Positions 31,403 to 37,205 of a stretch of 37,205 nt of DNA are shown here, one piece after another (the first letter of the stretch is position 1; every line of letters begins with the position of its first letter). Both the position numbers and the translations under genes were made by a program. Source of the DNA: Candidatus Janibacter merdipullorum (GTDB taxonomy: Bacteria; Actinomycetota; Actinomycetes; Actinomycetales; Dermatophilaceae); NCBI GenBank assembly GCA_019116945.1, contig DXAR01000013.1, positions 1-37,205 of the forward strand, read 5' to 3'. The notes below the pieces were generated by a model. It did not search any database, had not been told where the DNA came from, and was given only the letters and a program-made list of their open reading frames with translations.

Positions 31403-32842
31403 ATGGGAATCGACACACTGACCGAGTACATCCTCGTCGGCGTCGGGTTGCTGGTCCTCCTCGGAGGGCTCGGCCTGGGGCTGCTGCGCGGAGGTGGCGG
31501 CAAGACCAAGGAGCTGCCGCCCGAGCACCGCCCACCCGAGCGGCCGAAGGGGTCCACCGACCACCGCAGCGGCACGATCGTCCTCGACCGCCCGAGCGAG
31601 CACGCCAAGCCGCAGTCCCCACCCGAGGACGGGAAGGGGGAGGAGCCCCCGGCCGAGCGTCCGGAGGCCGAGGAGACGCCCTCGCAGGCACCGGCCGAGG
31701 CACCCGCCGAGGAGCCGGAGGGCCCGGCGGAGACCACGGCGCCCGAGAGCGCGACGACGGAGAGCGCGACCGACGAGGACTTCACCCCCGTCGAGTCCGA
31801 TAGCACGACGACCGAGCCCCCAACCGCGCCTGAGGCCCCGGCCGCGCCGGAGGCCACGGAGACGGCCGCGCCCGAGCAGCCGGCCGAGCCCGAGGCGGAG
31901 GAGGAGCTCGACACGCCGGCCCCGACCCGGGACCGCATGCGCACCCTGCGCACACGCCTGGCCCGGTCCAACGGCGCCATCGGCAAGGGGCTCCTCGCCC
32001 TCCTCTCCCAGGGCACGCTCTCGGAGGAGGACTGGGAGGACGTCGAGGACACCCTCCTCGCGGCCGACCTCGGCGTGGAGCCGACGACCGAGCTCGTCGA
32101 CTCCCTGCGCGAGCACGTCTCCGTCGACGGCACGACGGATCCCGAGGTGGCCAAGGACTGGCTCTACCAGGACCTGCTCGCCCTCGTCGACCCGAGCATG
32201 GACCGCGGTCTCGCCGCCTCGCGGGTGGACGGGCGCCCCGCGTGCATCCTCGTCGTCGGCGTCAACGGCACCGGCAAGACGACGACCGTGGGCAAGCTCG
32301 CCCGCGTCCTCGTCGCCAACGACCGCGATGTCGTCCTCGGCGCTGCGGACACCTTCCGAGCGGCCGCGGCGGACCAGCTCGAGACCTGGGGTGCGCGTGT
32401 GGGGGTGCCGACGGTGCGCAGCGACCGCGAGGGCGGCGACCCGGCGGCCGTCGCCTTCGACGCGGTCAAGGTGGGCGCGGAGATGGAGTCCGACGCGGTC
32501 ATCGTCGACACCGCCGGCCGGCTGCACAACAAGGTCGGCCTCATGGACGAGCTGGCCAAGGTCAAGCGGGTCATCGAGAAGCAGAGCCCCATCGACGAGG
32601 TCCTGCTCGTCCTCGACGCGACGACGGGGCAGAACGGCCTGGCCCAGGCCAAGGTCTTCGCGGAGGCGGTGGACATCACCGGCGTCGTGCTCACGAAGCT
32701 CGACGGCACGGCGAAGGGCGGCATCGTCGTCGCCGTGCAGCGCACCCTCGGGGTCCCGGTCAAGCTCGTCGGCCTCGGCGAGGGGCCGGACGACCTCGCT
32801 CCCTTCGTCCCGGAGGCCTTCGTCGACGCGATCGTCGGCTGA
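31403..32842 (+). CDS. ftsY: signal recognition particle receptor FtsY
   Basis: GTPase receptor for the signal recognition particle, bringing ribosomes to the Sec translocon. The 479-residue protein has an N-terminal membrane helix (YILVGVGLLVLLGGLGLGLL, residues 7-26), then about 140 residues of acidic Glu/Pro/Ala/Thr-rich linker (A domain). The NG GTPase domain carries GVNGTGKTTTVGKLA, AADTFRAAAADQL, VDTAGRLHN and LTKLDGTAKGG. ATG 31403 is preferred; GTG 31400 directly before it is possible, since GAAGAT ends 6 nt upstream as an imperfect -10 box and no ribosome-binding site is seen. A perfect palindrome terminates it. Confidence 0.96.
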   Translation: MGIDTLTEYILVGVGLLVLLGGLGLGLLRGGGGKTKELPPEHRPPERPKGSTDHRSGTIVLDRPSEHAKPQSPPEDGKGEEPPAERPEAEETPSQAPAEAPAEEPEGPAETTAPESATTESATDEDFTPVESDSTTTEPPTAPEAPAAPEATETAAPEQPAEPEAEEELDTPAPTRDRMRTLRTRLARSNGAIGKGLLALLSQGTLSEEDWEDVEDTLLAADLGVEPTTELVDSLREHVSVDGTTDPEVAKDWLYQDLLALVDPSMDRGLAASRVDGRPACILVVGVNGTGKTTTVGKLARVLVANDRDVVLGAADTFRAAAADQLETWGARVGVPTVRSDREGGDPAAVAFDAVKVGAEMESDAVIVDTAGRLHNKVGLMDELAKVKRVIEKQSPIDEVLLVLDATTGQNGLAQAKVFAEAVDITGVVLTKLDGTAKGGIVVAVQRTLGVPVKLVGLGEGPDDLAPFVPEAFVDAIVG

Positions 32843-32864
32843 CGCACGCTCGGCCCGGCGTACG

Positions 32865-32904
32865 CGAAGGGGGCCCCGCCGCAGCTGCGGCGGGGCCCCC
32901 TTCG
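32865..32904. terminator. perfect 40-bp palindromic bidirectional terminator
   Basis: Bases 32865-32884 are the exact reverse complement of 32885-32904, with CAGCTG at the centre and CGAAGGGG/CCCCTTCG at the ends. It lies between the convergent ftsY and DUF4333 genes, 22 and 28 bp from their stops. Confidence 0.9.
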
Positions 32905-32932
32905 GCGTCCCGGGGGATGGTCCCGGTGCGGA

Positions 32933-33706
32933 TCAGAGGTACTGGCGGAAGGTCAGCCAGGACCGGACCTGGGTGTCGCTGATCTTCGCGGCCCAGGCCA
33001 CCCGGACGTGGACGCTGGACTTGCCCGACCCGTTGCGCGCGGGGGCCTGGCACGTGGCCGTGCGCCCCTCGATGTAGACGATGTCGTTGGGGCAGTCCAC
33101 CTCGGACAGCGGGTGGTTGAGGCGCTTGGCGATCTCGCGCTCGAGCTCCGACGTGGTGCCCTTGAAGCGGTCGTCGGTGTTCTTCGTCGATCCGGCCGGC
33201 GTCGGCGGGATCGACTGCGACGGGCTCGGGTCGGTCGTCGTGCTGGTCGTCGTCGGCTCGTCCGTCGTCGTGGTCGTCGTCGGCTCGTCCGTCGTGGGGT
33301 CGTCGGTCGGGTCGTCCGTGGGGTCCGTCTCCGTGTCGGTCGGGTCCTCGGTCTCCGTGTCGGTGTCCGTGGTCGAGGACGCGGTCGGGTCGTCGTCGGC
33401 GGTCAGCAGGTAGATGCCACCACCACCGCAGCCGCAGACGAGGAGGAGAGCGAGGATCCCACCGACGATCCAGGCCCAGACCGGGACGCCACCCTTCTGC
33501 GGGGGCTGCCCCTGGCCGTACCCCTGGCCGTAGCTGGGACCCTGAGGTCCTCCCGGACCCGGCTGGCCGTAGGGCGATCCGCCGGGGCCGCCCTGCGGCT
33601 GGCCGGGCTGACCCGGGTAGCCGGGCTGGCCCTGACCGAAGCCCGGCTGGCCCTGGCCGTAGGGGGTGCCCGACTGGCCGGGCGGAGGAGGGGGTGGGGT
33701 CGTCAT
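32933..33706 (-). CDS. membrane-anchored protein with Gly/Pro/Gln-rich N-terminus and C-terminal DUF4333-like domain
   Basis: A 257-residue protein. It begins MTTPPPPPPGQSGTPYGQ and continues with a Gly-Gln-Pro-rich cytoplasmic region. One membrane helix follows (VWAWIVGGILALLLVCGCGGG), then an extracellular Thr/Asp-rich linker with near-repeats (DPTDDPTDDPTTDEP, TTTTTTDEPTTTSTTT). The folded C-terminus of about 80 residues has two cysteines (VDCPNDI and TATCQAPA), as in DUF4333. AGGGAGA precedes ATG 33706. It overlaps the upstream DCC-family gene by 4 bp. The role is unknown; a cell-surface location is inferred. Confidence 0.82.
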   Translation of the reverse strand: MTTPPPPPPGQSGTPYGQGQPGFGQGQPGYPGQPGQPQGGPGGSPYGQPGPGGPQGPSYGQGYGQGQPPQKGGVPVWAWIVGGILALLLVCGCGGGGIYLLTADDDPTASSTTDTDTETEDPTDTETDPTDDPTDDPTTDEPTTTTTTDEPTTTSTTTDPSPSQSIPPTPAGSTKNTDDRFKGTTSELEREIAKRLNHPLSEVDCPNDIVYIEGRTATCQAPARNGSGKSSVHVRVAWAAKISDTQVRSWLTFRQYL

Positions 33707-34101
33707 GGTTCTCCCTGCGTGGTCCGTGGTGCCGGGAGGCTGCACGCCGGCGTGCCCCCCGGGAAGATCTGGCGGTGATCAGCAACCCAACGGTATGCCA
33801 CGCGGGCCAGTGTCCGCGCCCCAGGAGCACGGGTAGCACTCCCCATCGGCCGGGCCCACCACCGCGACGCGGAGAGGAGGGAGGCCACGGCCTCGTGCCC
33901 GGAGGTGATGCTGCCGTCGGCGGCGACCCACTGGAGGGCCTCGTCGCACTGCTCCCGGGTCAGGCCGAGCTCGGCGAGGTCGAGCCGCTGGCTCGGCTCG
34001 ATGTCGAAGTCGGTGGGGGAGCGGCGTAGCCGCCGTGCCACGAACCGGGCGGTGCTGCTGCACATCCCGCAGTCACCATCGAAGACGAGGACGGGTCGCA
34101 T
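33703..34101 (-). CDS. DCC-family thiol-disulfide oxidoreductase-like protein (DUF393)
   Basis: A 132-residue protein with the family signature at its N-terminus, VFDGDCGMCSSTARFVARR: Asp8, Asp10 and the pair Cys11/Cys14. The remainder is helical, with the conserved SGHEAVASLL block and YRWVADHR near the C-terminus. Family members are predicted thioredoxin-like redox proteins of unknown substrate. It is translated with the next gene through an ATGA overlap. Its start lies 108 bp from the divergent amt gene. Confidence 0.85.
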   Translation of the reverse strand: MRPVLVFDGDCGMCSSTARFVARRLRRSPTDFDIEPSQRLDLAELGLTREQCDEALQWVAADGSITSGHEAVASLLSASRWWARPMGSATRAPGARTLARVAYRWVADHRQIFPGGTPACSLPAPRTTQGEP

Positions 34102-34149
34102 GTGCCCAGTCTCCCTGCGTCACACAGAGTTCACACACCGGGCCGAAGG

Positions 34150-34187
34150 GAAATGCCCCGGTAACGCGCACGGCCTCGTGATGAAAC
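34150..34187 (+). promoter_or_regulatory. GlnR-like nitrogen-control site upstream of amt
   Basis: Pentamers spaced exactly 11 bp apart read GAAAT (34150), GTAAC (34161), GGCCT (34172) and GAAAC (34183). This compares with the actinobacterial GlnR pattern GTnAC-n6-GAAAC repeated. One slot (GGCCT) is poor. A further pair GTCAC-n6-TTCAC stands at 34119-34134. The position before amt-glnK-glnD, a known GlnR target in actinomycetes, supports it. Confidence 0.5.
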
Positions 34188-34209
34188 GCCGTCCGTCGAG
34201 GGTGACGTC

Positions 34210-35885
<1,676 letters not shown>

Positions 35886-35898
35886 GCCCTCGGTCACC

Positions 35899-37205
35899 AT
35901 GACGCGTACCGACATCGACATCAGGGCCGAGCGCCTCGACCTCGCCGGCACCCGGGAGTTCACCACCCCGGGTGCCGGCCGGGCGCGCCGGGCAGCCATC
36001 GCAGCCGCGACCCGGGAGTGGCTCACCGGTCGCTACGCGCGAGCCGTCGGGGAGCGGGACGGGATCGCGCTCGCCGCCGTCGGCTCGCTCGGCCGCGGCA
36101 CCTCCGGGCCGCTCAGCGACCTCGACCTCGTCCTCGTGCACGACGGCCGCGGCTTCGCCGGCACCCATCTCGGGACCATGGCGGATCGGCTCTGGTACCC
36201 GATCTGGGACTCCGGTCTCGCCCTCGACCACGCCGTCCGCTCCACGGCGCAGTGCCGGTCCGTGGCGCGGTCCGACCTGATGGCCGCCGTCGGGCTGCTC
36301 GACCTCACCCGCGTCGTCGGCGACCCCGCGGTCGTCGCCGATGTCCGGGCCGCCGTGGCCCACGACTGGCGCGCCGGTGCGCGGACCCGGCTGCCCGCCT
36401 TCGTCGAGACCGTGCGTGCCCGGCACCACCGGCACGGTGACCTCGGCCAGCAGGTCGAGCCGGACCTCAAGGAGGCCCTCGGGGGCCTCCGCGACGTGAC
36501 CGTGCTCCACGCCCTCGCGCGAGCCTGGCTCGCCGACCACCCGCACGGCCCGGTCGAGCCGGCGCTGGAGCAGCTGCTCGACGTCCGGGACGCCCTCCAC
36601 GTCGTCACCGGGCGAGGTCGGGACCGCCTGGTGCGCGAGGAGCACGACGCCGTCGCCGCCCTGCTCGGGATGCGCGATGCCGACGAGCTCCTCACGCGGG
36701 TGTCGACCTCGGCCCGCACCATCGCCTGGGCGCTGGAGTCGACGATGCGGGGGGCCGGCCAGAGCCGCCGGGCCCGGACCCTCCGGGTGGGACCGCGCCG
36801 CCCGACGCTCACCCCGCTCGGGCACGGGCTCTTCGTCCACGACGGGGAGGTGGTCCTCGGGACCCCCCGGCGCGCCCGGGAGGACGTCGCCGTCCCCCTT
36901 CGCGCCGCGGTGCTCGCCGCCCGGCACCGCCTGCCGATCGCTCCGCGAACCCTGGCCAACCTCGCCGACTCCCCGCCACCACCCACCCCCTGGCCGGTGG
37001 AGCTGCGGGACCTCCTCGGCGACCTGCTCGCCAGCGGCCCCGGGCTGGCTCCGGTCTGGGAGGGCCTCGACCAGGCGGGCCTCGTCGACCGGTGGCTGCC
37101 GGAGTGGGCGAGCGTCCGCAGCCGCCCCCAGCGGCACCCCGTGCACCGGCACACCGTCGACCGGCACCTCGTCGAGACCGTCGAACGGGCCGCTGCCCTC
37201 AGCGC
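35899..37205 (+). CDS. glnD: PII nucleotidyltransferase GlnD, cut by the window end
   Basis: About 435 codons of the protein are visible, beginning MTRTDIDIRAERLDL at ATG 35899, and the frame is open to the last base. The nucleotidyltransferase motif GSLGRGTSGPLSDLDLVLV (residues 62-80) carries the two catalytic Asp. HRHGDLGQQVEPDLKEALGGLRD follows, as in GlnD. An HD-domain start, HPVHRHTVDRHLVE (from residue 413), is just reached; ACT domains would lie beyond. In actinobacteria GlnD adenylylates and de-adenylylates GlnK at Tyr51. It is the last gene of the amt-glnK-glnD operon seen here. No ribosome-binding site is clear in the 13-bp gap. Confidence 0.95.
   Translation, partial: MTRTDIDIRAERLDLAGTREFTTPGAGRARRAAIAAATREWLTGRYARAVGERDGIALAAVGSLGRGTSGPLSDLDLVLVHDGRGFAGTHLGTMADRLWYPIWDSGLALDHAVRSTAQCRSVARSDLMAAVGLLDLTRVVGDPAVVADVRAAVAHDWRAGARTRLPAFVETVRARHHRHGDLGQQVEPDLKEALGGLRDVTVLHALARAWLADHPHGPVEPALEQLLDVRDALHVVTGRGRDRLVREEHDAVAALLGMRDADELLTRVSTSARTIAWALESTMRGAGQSRRARTLRVGPRRPTLTPLGHGLFVHDGEVVLGTPRRAREDVAVPLRAAVLAARHRLPIAPRTLANLADSPPPPTPWPVELRDLLGDLLASGPGLAPVWEGLDQAGLVDRWLPEWASVRSRPQRHPVHRHTVDRHLVETVERAAALS

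Noticed and set aside
33230-33370. Short repeated GTCGTCGGCTCGTCC-like units suggesting a small CRISPR-like array
   Set aside because: They encode the Thr/Asp-rich linker of the DUF4333 protein, are in frame, lack unique spacers of constant length and have no cas genes nearby.

Overview
This is a 37.2-kb stretch of very high G+C DNA (roughly 70% or more by eye) from an actinobacterium. The gene order (leuCD next to an NdgR/LtbR-type IclR regulator, ddl-DUF3515-thiL-rpmB-DAK2-recG-rsmD-coaD-DUF177-rpmF-rnc-mutM, then smc, ftsY and amt-glnK-glnD), an HU protein with a long lysine/alanine/proline tail and a Tyr51 GlnK are typical of Actinomycetia. The flavour resembles Intrasporangiaceae/Dermatophilaceae, but that family-level placement is inference only. 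Nearly all of it is core chromosome; I see no prophage, insertion sequence, CRISPR array or defence system.

Layout. 1-2551: the 3' end of an unrecognised gene, gltX, two tRNA genes (Gln-CUG, Glu-CUC), a strong terminator, then a gene-free stretch with a tandem duplication and a large imperfect inverted repeat. 2552-5474: divergent ndgR and leuCD (leucine biosynthesis). 5475-8567: the nucleoid protein HU, a small unknown protein, and plsC-gpsA (phospholipid precursors). 8574-12655: a PLP sulfur-amino-acid enzyme divergent from ddl, a DUF3515 lipoprotein divergent from thiL, and rpmB. 12856-18472: a FakA-like kinase with recG, then rsmD, a hemerythrin-domain protein and coaD. 18516-20996: a DUF177-rpmF-rnc-mutM operon. 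21008-24776: an acyltransferase/SGNH membrane protein, acylphosphatase, chorismate mutase, a candidate structured RNA and map. 25034-32842: smc, a small membrane protein, an M13 metallopeptidase, a DUF309 protein and ftsY. 32933-34101: a leftward pair (DCC-family protein, DUF4333 membrane protein). 34210-37205: amt-glnK-glnD, the nitrogen-sensing operon, with glnD cut by the window end.

Most neighbours are linked by housekeeping chromosome position rather than by one pathway. Clear functional units are leuCD plus regulator, plsC-gpsA, the ribosome/RNA-processing operon, and amt-glnK-glnD with a GlnR-like site upstream.

The most interesting non-protein signals are: (1) a probable ~215-nt structured RNA at 23771-23985 with its own promoter-like boxes, long-range complementary arms and a 19-bp terminator; (2) a recurrent octamer CGAAGGGG/CCCCTTCG, about 34 copies by hand count, concentrated in intergenic DNA and forming the matching arms of four gene-end hairpins; (3) a repeated TANNNT box 6-7 nt before start codons, implying many leaderless mRNAs, some from overlapping divergent promoters; and (4) two large inverted repeats (2418-2514 and 24788-24899) of unknown role. 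I found no convincing new multi-gene system.
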